This document shows, piece after piece, positions 18,603-27,975 of a stretch of DNA of 64,000 nucleotides. The stretch covers positions 498,266 to 562,265 of the forward strand of contig JAJDDD010000009.1 in the NCBI GenBank assembly GCA_029260495.1, given 5' to 3'. Made by a program: the position numbers and the translations under genes. Each line of letters starts with the position of its first letter. Positions within the stretch are counted from its first letter, which is position 1. The stretch comes from Phycisphaerales bacterium (GTDB lineage: Bacteria; Planctomycetota; Phycisphaerae; Phycisphaerales; UBA1924). The notes beneath the pieces are model-generated. The model had not been told where the DNA came from. It was given only the letters and a program-made list of their open reading frames with translations, and made no database searches.

Positions 18603-20426
18603 TCAGTACGTCAGCGCCACCACCGTCACACACACGATCCCGACGAGGATTGTCAGCGGCAATCCAAGCCGCACGAAATCCCCCGTCCGGTACCCGCCCG
18701 GCCCCATCACCATCAAATTAGTCTGATACCCCAACGGCATCGAAAACCCCGCGCTCGCTGCGATCGCGACGCACACCGCCAGCGGCATGAATGGCATGTC
18801 ATTGCGCTGCGCCACTTCCAGCGCAATCGGAAACACCAACACCGCCGCGGCATTGTTCGTAATCACGCTCGTAAAGATCGCCGTCAGAAAGAACACACCC
18901 GCCAGCACCGCCCAGTTTCCAAGCGGCTCAGCCCACCCGAGCGCAACGTCAGCAATCGTGCTCGCCAGCCCTGAGTTTGTCATCGCATGCCCAAACCCAA
19001 ACGCTGTCCCGATGACAACCAGCACTTGCCAGTCAACGCTCTCGCGCGCTTGCGGTCCATTACAACATCTGCACAAAATCATCAGCAGCGCCGCAGCCAT
19101 CGCGTACACCATCGCGCGCGATGGATCAATCGTAATCGCCACCACCATAGACCCAAGAATCGCCAGCGCCACACCCGCCAACCGATGGCGCGGCGCCGCC
19201 GATCCCGGCAACTGACTCACAAGAAAAAAGTCCCTCGAATCACGATATCTCTCAAAGAAATCCGGCGTCGCTTCCAGGAGCAACGTGTCGCCGGCTCGCA
19301 GTTGAATATCGCCAATCTTCTTTCGCAGCCGCTCGCCATTCCGATGCGCCGCGATCACCACCGCGTTGTACCGCGTCCGGAACGCCCCCTCACGAATCGT
19401 GCGCCCCAGCAACGGCGATCCATGCGAAACTACAACCTCAATCAGCTTCGCCTGATGGCGCGGCGCCAGATCTTTCCCCGCAGCGCCAGTCATCGGCGAC
19501 AGCCCGCGAATCTTCTGCAAATCCACCACGGAATCCAGCACGCCCACAAACATCAGCACATCATCAGCGCGCAGTGTCTGCTCCGGCGCCACCGCGAGAA
19601 TCGACTTATCCTGCCGATCAATCCGCGCAAGAAACAGCCCCGGCAGGGATCGCAAGCCCGCATCTTCCACCGTCCTTCCAATAATCGCCGCCCCGGATTC
19701 AACCCGCATCGCCACCATATATTCCCGTGCATCCGCTTTCGAAAGCTGTCCCTCGCTTACCCCGGGAAGCAGGCGCCTTCCCATCAACACCATAAAAGCC
19801 AGGCCGGCAACCGCCACCGGCACGCCGACCTTCGCCAGCGTGAACATTCCGAACTGCTCCGTCACAACTCCAGCAAACGCCGGGTTCGCTGCCGCTTCCA
19901 GATTGAGCTCTGCGACGACAAGGTTCGTGCTCGTGCCAATCAGTGTGCACATGCCCCCCAGAATCGCCGCAAAGCTCAGAGGCATGAAGAGCGCCGAGGC
20001 GCTCAGTTTGTTCCGTTTGGCCCAGCCCGATAGCACCGGAAGCAACATCGCCACGATCGGCGTGTTATTCACGAACGCACTCCCAATCGCCACCGGCGCC
20101 ATCAATCGAATTTGAGCCGCTGCCAGCGAGTTCGGCTTCCCCAACAGCCGCCGCGTCAAAATCGTCAGCGCGCCCGTCTCACGCAAACCCGTCGCCACGA
20201 TGTACAGAAAACCAACTGTCAGCACCGCCGGATTCGCAAAACCCGACACCGCCTCCGACGCAGTCACCACCCCCGTCAGCAGCAGCACCGAGAGCCCCGC
20301 CAGCATCACAAGGTCCGCCCCCATCCGTCCCGAGATCATCCCCGCCAGCATCACAACCAGAACACCGGCCGTCACCCATGACTCCATCGCGCTGCCCAAC
20401 GCGCTCGCCAACGTGAAGAAACTCAT
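18603..20426 (-). CDS. SLC13-family permease with TrkA-C domains (probable sulfate/anion uptake)
   Basis: 607 residues: N-terminal transmembrane half, central soluble insert with two RCK/TrkA-C-like domains (about 205-300 and 310-400, including GRTVEDAGLRSLPGLFLARIDR), then the second transmembrane half. SLC13/DASS landmarks include FVNNTPIVAMLLPV and SVITNNAAAVLVFPIA, the paired NNTP/NNA hairpin motifs that bind Na+ and anion. Family members carry sulfate or dicarboxylates. Sulfate is favoured here because the next genes upstream are a 3'(2'),5'-bisphosphate nucleotidase and APS kinase in the same orientation. Confidence 0.88.
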   Translation of the reverse strand: MSFFTLASALGSAMESWVTAGVLVVMLAGMISGRMGADLVMLAGLSVLLLTGVVTASEAVSGFANPAVLTVGFLYIVATGLRETGALTILTRRLLGKPNSLAAAQIRLMAPVAIGSAFVNNTPIVAMLLPVLSGWAKRNKLSASALFMPLSFAAILGGMCTLIGTSTNLVVAELNLEAAANPAFAGVVTEQFGMFTLAKVGVPVAVAGLAFMVLMGRRLLPGVSEGQLSKADAREYMVAMRVESGAAIIGRTVEDAGLRSLPGLFLARIDRQDKSILAVAPEQTLRADDVLMFVGVLDSVVDLQKIRGLSPMTGAAGKDLAPRHQAKLIEVVVSHGSPLLGRTIREGAFRTRYNAVVIAAHRNGERLRKKIGDIQLRAGDTLLLEATPDFFERYRDSRDFFLVSQLPGSAAPRHRLAGVALAILGSMVVAITIDPSRAMVYAMAAALLMILCRCCNGPQARESVDWQVLVVIGTAFGFGHAMTNSGLASTIADVALGWAEPLGNWAVLAGVFFLTAIFTSVITNNAAAVLVFPIALEVAQRNDMPFMPLAVCVAIAASAGFSMPLGYQTNLMVMGPGGYRTGDFVRLGLPLTILVGIVCVTVVALTY

Positions 20427-20578
20427 CAGCGATCGCTCCCACTCTTCAATGCAACGCTCCGGGGGCCGGGAAATCCGGGGGGGTCGAGGGATCCAGAATC
20501 AACGCCGATCTGCGCCGGCTGCCGCTTCCATCGGTCCGCGCGTCCTCAAATATTCAGCAACTGCGCCCACCCCGCCGC

Positions 20579-21595
20579 CTATCCCACCTCGGCAATCGCG
20601 CCCAGCAGTCTTCCATGCAGCGCCGGCGGCGCGCACACAATCCCTCGGTTCTTCTCGAGCCCGCGCCCGCATCCGAAATCCAGCAACTCCCCAGCGATAT
20701 CCGTAACTGCACACCCCGCCTCCGTCGCAATGAGCGCCCCCGCAGCGTGGTCCCAGATTCGCTCCACGTACCCCTTCTTCGTCGGCATCCTCAGGTAGGC
20801 GTCCGCTTGTCCCCGGGCCACCACCGCGTATTTCGCCTGGCTGTCCAGCCGCGCCGGCTCCCCCGCATGTCCCAGCTTTGCCAAAATCTGCCCTGTCTGC
20901 GACTGATTCGAATGCTTGGCCTCAACGGACTCACACACCCGCACGGGCTCACCTTCCGCTGGCGCCAGCCGGCGAATATGCACCGCTTGTGAATCCGGCC
21001 TGCCCAGCTTCTGCTCATACACGCCCGCCCCGGCGTAGGTGAAATACAGACATCCCACCGGGTCCGGATCATCAAAAGGCCGTGAAAAATCCGTCGATAA
21101 ATTCGGGCATCCCAGAATACCCACCACCGGCTCCCCTGCCTCAATCCACGCCAGGCTCACCGCATACTGCTGCCCGCGCAAAAATCCCTTCGTCCCGTCG
21201 ATCGGATCCAGTGTCCAGAATATCTTGTGCTCGGATTCGTCCGTTGTCGGCCCGCCGTGATCAATCGCATCAAGAACATCCTCTGTTGTGGCGTCGGTCC
21301 ACACATGCCGCACGGCGCTAACGACGCGCTGCAAGTGAAATTCATGCTCCGGCTCGCGCAGCCTCGCCGAATCTTCCTCAGCCACAACCACCGCGTGCCC
21401 GAGATCCGTCATCAGCCGATGAATAATCACCGCCTGGCTCGCCCAGTCCGCAATCGTCACCGGACTTCGATCATCTTTGGCCGTTGATTGAATGTTCTCC
21501 AGATCCTGCTGAACAAGCCGGCACACAACGCTCGCATCCGAAACCGCTCGTTTGGCGCAAGCAAGACGCTGGTCATAATCAACCTCGTGGGCCAT
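20579..21595 (-). CDS. 3'(2'),5'-bisphosphate nucleotidase (HAL2/CysQ-type)
   Basis: Metal-dependent phosphatase that converts PAP to AMP, relieving product inhibition of sulfotransferases and of PAPS use. The 338-residue protein has the inositol-monophosphatase fold signatures: VVAEEDS (metal-binding Glu), the core motif DPIDGTKGFLRG, and the C-terminal IWDHAAGALIATEAG. Its length and SPVTIADWASQ N-terminus match the eukaryote/plant HAL2-like subgroup better than the shorter E. coli CysQ. It lies 32 bases downstream of cysC and 152 bases upstream of the permease, forming a sulfate assimilation or sulfation cluster. Confidence 0.92.
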   Translation of the reverse strand: MAHEVDYDQRLACAKRAVSDASVVCRLVQQDLENIQSTAKDDRSPVTIADWASQAVIIHRLMTDLGHAVVVAEEDSARLREPEHEFHLQRVVSAVRHVWTDATTEDVLDAIDHGGPTTDESEHKIFWTLDPIDGTKGFLRGQQYAVSLAWIEAGEPVVGILGCPNLSTDFSRPFDDPDPVGCLYFTYAGAGVYEQKLGRPDSQAVHIRRLAPAEGEPVRVCESVEAKHSNQSQTGQILAKLGHAGEPARLDSQAKYAVVARGQADAYLRMPTKKGYVERIWDHAAGALIATEAGCAVTDIAGELLDFGCGRGLEKNRGIVCAPPALHGRLLGAIAEVG

Positions 21596-21627
21596 CGCCT
21601 GCTCCTGATCTGCACTGAAACCCGGAA

Positions 21628-22245
21628 TCAGCCCCGAAACACGCCGCGCTCACGCAGAAAGTTCACGCATTCCTGCACACACTCATCCACGCTCTTGTTC
21701 GCGGTTTCCAACACCAACTCAGGAGTGTTCGGCGCCTCATACGGGTCATCAATTCCCGTAAATCCCGTAATCTCACCCGCCCGCGCTTTCTTGTACAGCC
21801 CCTTCGGGTCACGCTGCTCGCAGACCTCGATCGGCGTGTCCACAAACACCTCAAAGAATCCCAGACCGTCATTCCCATGCAACTCTCTACACAGATCCCG
21901 ATCCGCTCGATACGGACTGATGAAGCTCGTCAATGTCACCGCGCCGCCGTCCGCGAAGAGCCTCGCCACCTCGCCGATCCGCCGGATGTTCTCTGCGCGA
22001 TCCTCAGCGCTGAAACCAAGGTTCTTGTTCAGCCCGTGCCGAACGTTGTCACCATCGAGCCGGTAGCAGTTCACGCCCATCTGCACCAGAACTTGCTCCA
22101 GCGCCGATGCGATCGTGCTCTTGCCCGAGGCGCTTAGCCCCGTGAACCACAGCGTCGCCCCGGTGCATTTCAGCGCATCCCAGCGCTCTGTGCGTTTCAG
22201 GTTGCCCTCGTGCCAGGTGATGTTGGTCGCTTTAACGTTCGTCAT
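21628..22245 (-). CDS. cysC: adenylylsulfate (APS) kinase
   Basis: Phosphorylates APS to PAPS, the sulfate donor for sulfotransferases. The chosen ATG ([14 protein letters not shown]...) follows a good GGAGAGAGG ribosome binding site; a longer frame to 22371 is not needed. The 205-residue protein has the P-loop GLSASGKST, the [11 protein letters not shown] motif, the lid region RADRDLCRE and the [11 protein letters not shown] motif of CysC. No ATP sulfurylase gene is in the window. Together with the permease and bisphosphate nucleotidase it supports an organism that sulfates glycans, consistent with the sulfotransferase at 4.6 kb. Confidence 0.96.
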   Translation of the reverse strand: MTNVKATNITWHEGNLKRTERWDALKCTGATLWFTGLSASGKSTIASALEQVLVQMGVNCYRLDGDNVRHGLNKNLGFSAEDRAENIRRIGEVARLFADGGAVTLTSFISPYRADRDLCRELHGNDGLGFFEVFVDTPIEVCEQRDPKGLYKKARAGEITGFTGIDDPYEAPNTPELVLETANKSVDECVQECVNFLRERGVFRG

Positions 22246-22486
22246 GGGTTGCCTCTCTCCGTTTCCGACCTCTTCAGCCGGCCTCCAGTGGAAATCATTC
22301 GGGAGAGGAAGAGTAGGACAGCCTCGCACAACCGGCAAGGCCATACGGCTCTGTCTGAGCCAATCTGTCAACGAGTGATTGGCCAGCTATGTCCTAAGCC
22401 GGAAAGCCCAGTGCTGGACAAGCCTCAAGAGAGCGACGCCATCGAGCCAGGGCAAAGGTGATCCAGGCGGTGAATCGAAAATGGAA

Positions 22487-24835
22487 TCATCGCTGCTCCT
22501 CCGCTTCCAGTGTCTTCTGAGCCAGCCTCAGCACATTCTCATCTGTTCCCACAAGCTGGTACTCAACCGTCCGCCCGTCGTTCGACCAGAGAATCCAGAT
22601 GATGCCGTCAATTTCCTCATGCTCAGTCTGCACCCAACGGCTCAGCCGCGACATAGTCTCGGCATCTGTGGGAAGCCCGTTTCCGATTGTCGCTCGCGCC
22701 CCTGCCAGCAGATCGACATCCCGCTCGTGGTCGCCCAGTCCAAGGAAATCGATGCCCTGTTTGTTTAGATGATGCAGATTCTTGCGAATGCCCAGATTCG
22801 TCTCCACATCAGCGTCTTCCTGAAGGTCATTCAGGATAAGCAGCACGCCTTTGCTGTCCTCTGAACGCTCGACCGTCGCCGCTCGTGCAAGCGCACGAAA
22901 AACATCAGGCAGCGCAATATCCCCGTTTTCGCCTTTGAGTTCTTCCACGCGACTCTCTACCGCCTCTGTAATCTCGTCGCTGATTTCCTTGCCGCGCTGC
23001 GCGTAATAGGTCGCACGTTGTGCGCTCTCCTGCGCAAGTGCTTCAGCCGCTCCTCGCTCATCCACATGCACGCGCACGCTCTGCTTCTTCGACATCCAGT
23101 CGTATGAAGCGATCCCCATCGCGCCCAGCGCCACCACGCCCAGCAAAGCAAACAGACCCACCGCGACAAACACACCCGCGTTCGGCGAGTTGGAATAGCG
23201 CCGCTGGTTCATCCGAATGTGGGCACGTTCCCGCGCCGAATGAACACGTTGGCGCGCATGCTGTCGCTGTTCCTTCGCCGTCGGCCGGCCGATCATCGGC
23301 GTCGGGCGCCCTCCCCGCGCCCTCGGCTCTGGTGAGCTCGCACGATGGACGTTCCCACCCGCTGGCGTCTGACCCGAAACTCGATACCTCCCGGTCAGCC
23401 AATCCGTCACCACAAGCGTCGGTCGTGTCCGCCCCGCCGACGCCCCAGCAAAAACATCCTTCATGGGCGCGGCTGCAACCTCCTTCGCCCCAAAGTTCTT
23501 CGGAGAGTGCGGCATCGACTCCGGCTCATCCTCATATTCCGGCATCGGAATTGGATCGCCATTGAAACTCGGCAAATCCTTGGGAAGCAGCGCAAACGGA
23601 TCAGTCGCCCCCTGAATCGCTCGCACATCCGCCAGGAACTCCGCCATTGAGTTGTAGCGCCGATCGTAGTCCGTCATCGCCCGCCGAATCACCCACCGCA
23701 AGGACTCCGGGCATCGCTTCGTCACCTGTGACAGCCCGCCATGCGCCGGGAACGAGTTCTCAACCACCGAATACAGCACCGCGCCGAGCCCATAAATATC
23801 AAACTTCGCACCATCCACCTCATGCACCTTCACGCCCTTCAGCGCAAGCCGCACCAACTCCGGATCGCGAAAATACTCAGTCCCATGCGTTGTCAACGTC
23901 ATCGCCGACCGCAGCGGCGTCACCAACCCAAGATCCACCAGGTGCGCACGCCCATTGGAGATAATAATATTGTCCGGCTTCACATCCTTATGCCACAAAC
24001 CCCCCGAGTGATACCGGCTCAACGTATGCGCCAAATCTGCAATGTGCCCAATCCCCTCCAGCAACTGCGAAACGCCCAGCCCCGTCGGCCCGGCGATGCT
24101 GTGCAGCCGCAGCGTCACCTTGGTGAGATCCTCACCTGGAACAAAAGGCATCACATAGAAAAACCGCGTCGCTGAAAGATCATGCTCAAGCACAAGGCCC
24201 ATGTCCTTCGCCGCCTCCAGCGCCCGACTCTCGCGCACAATCTGCGGCAGGCTCGATCCATCCGACAAACTGAAAGACTTGATAATCACCTGATCAACAT
24301 TCGTCTTCCCCATGCGCGCAAAGGCAGCCAGCTTCATCTGATCGGGCTCTGCTACATACAACTTCGCGCCCGATCCCCCGCCCTTGATTGATCCAACTAT
24401 GTTGTACCCCTCAAACACGCCCGTTCGCTTCGACGGTTTGTCAGAGCCCGGCGCCTTGGCGAACGCATCAGGAACGCGCTGTTCAATCCCCTCCGTCAGC
24501 GCCGTCAAGCCAAGCAACCTCGCCGGATGCCCGATCACAATTCGATAAAAACGATGCGCAATCACCGCCATTTCGTCTTTAATCGCACCTCCAAAGTGCG
24601 ACGCCGAAGACCAGCGACCAATCACCACCGAAAAAAGCACGAGCGGCACAAAAACAATCGTCGTCACAATCCCGCCAACAATGCGCAGACTGTCCCCGAT
24701 CTCTCCCGCAACGAATCGGAAAATATGCGTCAGCGCCCAGCCCAGCCCCTTCAGCACCGGCACTAGAATGTAAATGATCGCGAGAATCGCAACCGCTGCG
24801 CCCAGCAGAACGCCAATCAACGTGACGAATGGCAT
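22487..24835 (-). CDS. membrane-bound Ser/Thr protein kinase-like protein
   Basis: 782 residues. Two N-terminal transmembrane helices (about 5-30 and 52-72) precede a kinase domain (about 145-420). The catalytic loop reads HKDVKPDN and the metal-binding motif is DLG instead of DFG. A glycine loop (IVGSIKGGGSGAKLYV) and a VIIKSF lysine are present. After a basic linker is a third transmembrane helix (about 555-580) and a ~200-residue C-terminal domain with GVLLILNDLQED and VQTEHEEIDGIIWILWSNDG. That last domain would be across the membrane if topology is consistent. Planctomycetes carry many such kinases. It lies 57 bases downstream of a sigma factor gene in the same direction, hinting at joint signalling. 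Confidence 0.82.
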   Translation of the reverse strand: MPFVTLIGVLLGAAVAILAIIYILVPVLKGLGWALTHIFRFVAGEIGDSLRIVGGIVTTIVFVPLVLFSVVIGRWSSASHFGGAIKDEMAVIAHRFYRIVIGHPARLLGLTALTEGIEQRVPDAFAKAPGSDKPSKRTGVFEGYNIVGSIKGGGSGAKLYVAEPDQMKLAAFARMGKTNVDQVIIKSFSLSDGSSLPQIVRESRALEAAKDMGLVLEHDLSATRFFYVMPFVPGEDLTKVTLRLHSIAGPTGLGVSQLLEGIGHIADLAHTLSRYHSGGLWHKDVKPDNIIISNGRAHLVDLGLVTPLRSAMTLTTHGTEYFRDPELVRLALKGVKVHEVDGAKFDIYGLGAVLYSVVENSFPAHGGLSQVTKRCPESLRWVIRRAMTDYDRRYNSMAEFLADVRAIQGATDPFALLPKDLPSFNGDPIPMPEYEDEPESMPHSPKNFGAKEVAAAPMKDVFAGASAGRTRPTLVVTDWLTGRYRVSGQTPAGGNVHRASSPEPRARGGRPTPMIGRPTAKEQRQHARQRVHSARERAHIRMNQRRYSNSPNAGVFVAVGLFALLGVVALGAMGIASYDWMSKKQSVRVHVDERGAAEALAQESAQRATYYAQRGKEISDEITEAVESRVEELKGENGDIALPDVFRALARAATVERSEDSKGVLLILNDLQEDADVETNLGIRKNLHHLNKQGIDFLGLGDHERDVDLLAGARATIGNGLPTDAETMSRLSRWVQTEHEEIDGIIWILWSNDGRTVEYQLVGTDENVLRLAQKTLEAEEQR

Positions 24836-24892
24836 GAAGTGTCCTTTCCGATCAACGCCCGCGCGACAGGCGACTCGCCGCGCCGCGCAGTC

Positions 24893-25645
24893 CTATCCAA
24901 TCGCGTTCGCCTCATCCTCCAGCCGCAACTGAAGCTGCTGGTGATAAATCTCCGCGATCGCCTCATCAAAGAGCGAGTCATCCGCCTTTGTCGGATTCGA
25001 CGCCAGCCCGTTTCGCTCCGCCTCCATCAACTCTTCCTTGGTGAAGCTGTACGTCGACACCACCTCAGATATGCGCCGACGAAGCAACTCACGGACCTTC
25101 GAGAGACGCCGGCTCACCGTCGGCTCGCTCATCCCCATACTCTCAGCCACAACCTTCCCCGACTGCCCATCCAGAATCCGCATCCGGTAAATCGAAAAAT
25201 CGACAAACTCCGCCTCCCGCTCCACCAGCTTCACCCCAGCCTCAACCTTCGCACGGAAGACCGCAGCTTCATATTTCTCATCAGCTTGTGGCCCGTCGTG
25301 CGGGTGCATCCAAGCCTCATCAATCTCCACGCGCTTGCGCCCGCCTCCGCGTTTCAGCGCCATCCGTCTGTCGATTTCATCACCCAGCGTGTGCTTGGCG
25401 ATCGCCAGCAGCCACGTCGAAAACCGCGCCCCCCGCTCCGGGTCGTAGTGATCAATCGAGTGTGACAGCGCCGCGAGTGTTTCCTGCGAAAGATCACGCG
25501 CCGTTTCGATCCCCACACGCCCCCGGCCCCATTTCAGCAGCTGAGCCCGCAGCACCGGCCCGAACGTCTCCCACAACTCAAACCACGCCGCCTCATCCTG
25601 GCAGCGCAGCCGCTTGATAAACCCCGTTGTGAGATTGTTCAGCAT
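24893..25645 (-). CDS. RNA polymerase sigma-70 family factor (ECF-like)
   Basis: Alternative sigma factor that directs RNA polymerase to a set of promoters. Start chosen at the ATG of MLNNLTTGFIKRL; the frame extends further upstream but the extra residues do not look like protein. Region 2 is recognisable (RDLSQETLAALSHSIDHYDPERGARFSTWLLAIAKHTLGDEIDRR) and region 4 has a helix-turn-helix (GKVVAESMGMSEPTVSRRLSKVRELLRRR). About 60 extra residues follow region 4 (YSFTKEELMEAERN...), which may be a regulatory extension. The gene is divergent from a coiled-coil protein gene and immediately upstream of a kinase gene. Confidence 0.9.
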   Translation of the reverse strand: MLNNLTTGFIKRLRCQDEAAWFELWETFGPVLRAQLLKWGRGRVGIETARDLSQETLAALSHSIDHYDPERGARFSTWLLAIAKHTLGDEIDRRMALKRGGGRKRVEIDEAWMHPHDGPQADEKYEAAVFRAKVEAGVKLVEREAEFVDFSIYRMRILDGQSGKVVAESMGMSEPTVSRRLSKVRELLRRRISEVVSTYSFTKEELMEAERNGLASNPTKADDSLFDEAIAEIYHQQLQLRLEDEANAIG

Positions 25646-25957
25646 GATCCCGAGGCCTCTCTTTTGCCTGTCAAAATCCAAAACACGTCGACAGCTATAT
25701 CCCCGGTTCGTCATCTTCTGCGGAACCCGCGCTCCGCAGTTTCGCCAGCCCGCCTGAAGGGGCCCCCAACACACCCCATAAGGATACGCACACCCTTCTC
25801 ACTGGGCCCAATGCCCCTCCAGAAGGCCCAGAAATCTCAGCATGAAATCCTCCATCCCCGTTTCCGCATGACTTGACAGGCGACAAGCCTCAAATCGGAC
25901 AACCAGGCGGGCAGTTCCGCGTGTCGCGAAACTCCCAGTCAGTGAAAGGAAACAACC
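25646..25957. other. divergent intergenic region between sigma factor and coiled-coil protein
   Basis: 312 bases with no gene I can support. It must hold the promoters of both divergent genes. A 7-bp inverted repeat (CTGGGCC at 25802-25808 and GGCCCAG at 25825-25831) and a TTGACA hexamer (25873-25878) are visible, but no convincing -10 box lies 16-18 bases after the latter. A ribosome binding site (GAAAGGAAA) precedes the plus-strand gene. Confidence 0.5.
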
Positions 25958-26911
25958 ATGGCCGGCATCGTCAAGACAATCATCCGCGTTGGTGTGGTCG
26001 GCGGCCTCGTCGTGGGTGCGGCGGTTTTGATCGCCGGACCACCTCGCGCCGCTGCTGTCGCAGATCAACTCAAGCACAAGTTCACCTCCGCCATCGACAA
26101 TGCGATCGATGACCCCATCGCGATGCGCTCCCAGCTTCGGAGTCTCGAAGCCGAATACCCCAAGCGCATCTCCGAAGTCCGCTCACACCTCACCGAGCTT
26201 GAACAGCAAATGCGCGAAATCGAACGCGAAAAAGCTGTAAGCGATCGTGTTGTCGCTCTCGCTCAGGCGGACCTCTACGAAATGTCAGATCTCCTCGCTC
26301 GCGCTGAAGACGCAAAGACCGAAGGCGCCACGATTGTTCGTGTGAGCTTCGATGAGACTACCTACAACCTCGATGCTGCCTACCGTCGCGCTTCGGAGAT
26401 TCGCCAGACCGTCGATATCTACACCGCGCGCACCAGCGATTATTCACAGGACATAGACAACCTCAACGGCGACGCCGAGCAACTCAACGGCCTGCTCAGC
26501 AAGCTCGAATCCGAGCACGCTCAGTTCCAGACCCAGCTCGCTCATCTTGAGCGCCAGATCGACGCCGTCGCCCGCAAGGAGCGTATGGTCGATGTGATGC
26601 GTGATCGCCAGAAGACCCTCGACGAGCTCAGCGACTACCGCGTCGCCAGCCTCGATCAGTTCAAGGGCAAGCTCGCCAAACGCACCGCCGAACTCGACGC
26701 CCAGCTCGCCTCGCTTTCTCACAAGAGCCAGCAGACCAGCTACGAAGATCGGGCCAACCTTGAAATCGATCGGACCACTTCGAACAACCTCCTCATGGAT
26801 CGGCTGATCGCCCCCGAGCAGCCTGTACCCACCGAGATCATCGAGATCCGCCCCGAAAGCGACGCATCGAGCGATCAGCAGGTCGCCAGTCGGACCCGCG
26901 TCATCCGCTAA
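25958..26911 (+). CDS. membrane-anchored coiled-coil protein, unknown function
   Basis: 317 residues. A single N-terminal hydrophobic segment (GVVGGLVVGAAVLIAGPP) acts as anchor or signal. It is followed by about 230 residues of alpha-helical heptad-rich sequence with alternating Glu/Arg/Leu/Gln (LRSLEAEYPKRISEVRSHLTELEQQM, LLSKLESEHAQFQTQLAHLERQI). The start follows GAAAGGAAACAACC. The shape suggests a periplasmic spacer or envelope-organising protein. The divergent sigma factor may control it. A strong terminator follows at 26974. I do not recognise a named family. Confidence 0.75.
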   Translation: MAGIVKTIIRVGVVGGLVVGAAVLIAGPPRAAAVADQLKHKFTSAIDNAIDDPIAMRSQLRSLEAEYPKRISEVRSHLTELEQQMREIEREKAVSDRVVALAQADLYEMSDLLARAEDAKTEGATIVRVSFDETTYNLDAAYRRASEIRQTVDIYTARTSDYSQDIDNLNGDAEQLNGLLSKLESEHAQFQTQLAHLERQIDAVARKERMVDVMRDRQKTLDELSDYRVASLDQFKGKLAKRTAELDAQLASLSHKSQQTSYEDRANLEIDRTTSNNLLMDRLIAPEQPVPTEIIEIRPESDASSDQQVASRTRVIR

Positions 26912-26973
26912 GTCATGAGCCGCGTTCCTGAGGGAGCGTGTCTCTGGAATCATCCTTTCTCGCTCATTGATTA

Positions 26974-27012
26974 GACGCTGGCAGCCTTCAGGTTTCCAGC
27001 GTCTTTTCTTTT
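26974..27012 (+). terminator. rho-independent terminator after coiled-coil protein gene
   Basis: Perfect 8-bp stem GACGCTGG (26974-26981) / CCAGCGTC (26996-27003) with a 14-base loop, followed directly by a T-rich run (TTTTCTTTTAT). This is a textbook intrinsic terminator. Its T-tract runs straight into the first possible ATG of recO at 27013. Confidence 0.9.
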
Positions 27013-27834
27013 ATGCAATCAATCAGACGCCACATCCGTCCGCTGATTCTTTACGCTAGCTCCGTGCCAACAGTCGCTGATGACGCGTTCGTGATCCGGG
27101 TGTGGGACTGGTCGGAAACAAGCCAGACCGTCTCAATGTTTGCGCGCACGCTCGGCATCTTCCGAGGCATCGCCAAAGGAGCCAAACGCGAGAAAGGTCG
27201 TTTCTCAGGCGGGCTCGAACTCCTCACACGCGGGCAGATCATCGCGATTCGCAAGCCCGAGCGCGACCTCGCCACCCTCACCGAATGGGACTTACAGGAA
27301 GTCTTCCCGCGCCTGCGCGAGAATCTCACCGCCCACTACGCTGGCATGTATCTGGCGGATCTCACCCACCACGCGCTCGTCCCGGACGATCCCCATGAGC
27401 CTCTCTTTGACGCACTGCTCACAAGCCTGCGCGACATCAGCGCCGGCCTCGATCCGCTTCACGCGACACTCCGTTACCAGTGGACAACCCTTGACGAGTG
27501 TGGATATCGACCCCGACTTGGCGCCGCCGCCCTCGCAACAGGCGCTCATCCCGCGAAGCCTTCCGCCGTCCTGGGTTTTGACGCTTCCACCGGCTCTCTC
27601 GTCCGCGACCCCGGCGCCACCTCCTCTTCGCGCTCGTCCGTCTGGCGCATCCGCAGCGCCACTGCGGACCTTCTTCACCTGCTTGACACCGACGATCAGC
27701 ATTCCATGACACAACGCCTGATCGAAGACCCTGCCTCTGTGCATCGCTGCTGCCGTCTGCTCGCGTCCTATCTGTCATCAGTTCTCGGGCGTGAGACGCC
27801 CTCCGCTGCCGTTCTCTTCGATCATGCCCGATAG
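27013..27834 (+). CDS. recO: DNA repair protein RecO
   Basis: RecO helps RecA load onto SSB-coated single-stranded DNA. The frame is 273 residues. The OB-fold N-terminal domain has DDAFVIRVWDWSETSQTVSMFARTLGIFRGIAKGAKRE, which matches the RecO family, and the helical C-terminal region has LYLADL-like and LRDISAG segments. The ATG at 27013 lies in the T-tract of the preceding terminator with no ribosome binding site. The GTG at 27063 would begin just before the conserved (D)DAFV strand and is the better start. The protein lacks an obvious C-terminal zinc cysteine set. Confidence 0.88.
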   Translation: MQSIRRHIRPLILYASSVPTVADDAFVIRVWDWSETSQTVSMFARTLGIFRGIAKGAKREKGRFSGGLELLTRGQIIAIRKPERDLATLTEWDLQEVFPRLRENLTAHYAGMYLADLTHHALVPDDPHEPLFDALLTSLRDISAGLDPLHATLRYQWTTLDECGYRPRLGAAALATGAHPAKPSAVLGFDASTGSLVRDPGATSSSRSSVWRIRSATADLLHLLDTDDQHSMTQRLIEDPASVHRCCRLLASYLSSVLGRETPSAAVLFDHAR

Positions 27835-27975
27835 TGCGGATGAATCTCCCGATTCCATCCCGCCGACGATGAATCGACAGCGCGATGCCGACGATAGATG
27901 AAGTGCAAGGGCGGAGCCGTGCGCAGGTCACCATTCGGGATACGTTCCAAGAAATGTCCGAGGGGAGTGTGTGCG

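Noticed and set aside
18987-20033. 348-codon plus-strand frame very rich in Arg, His and Gln
   Set aside because: Shadow of the SLC13 permease on the opposite strand, which has clear family motifs.
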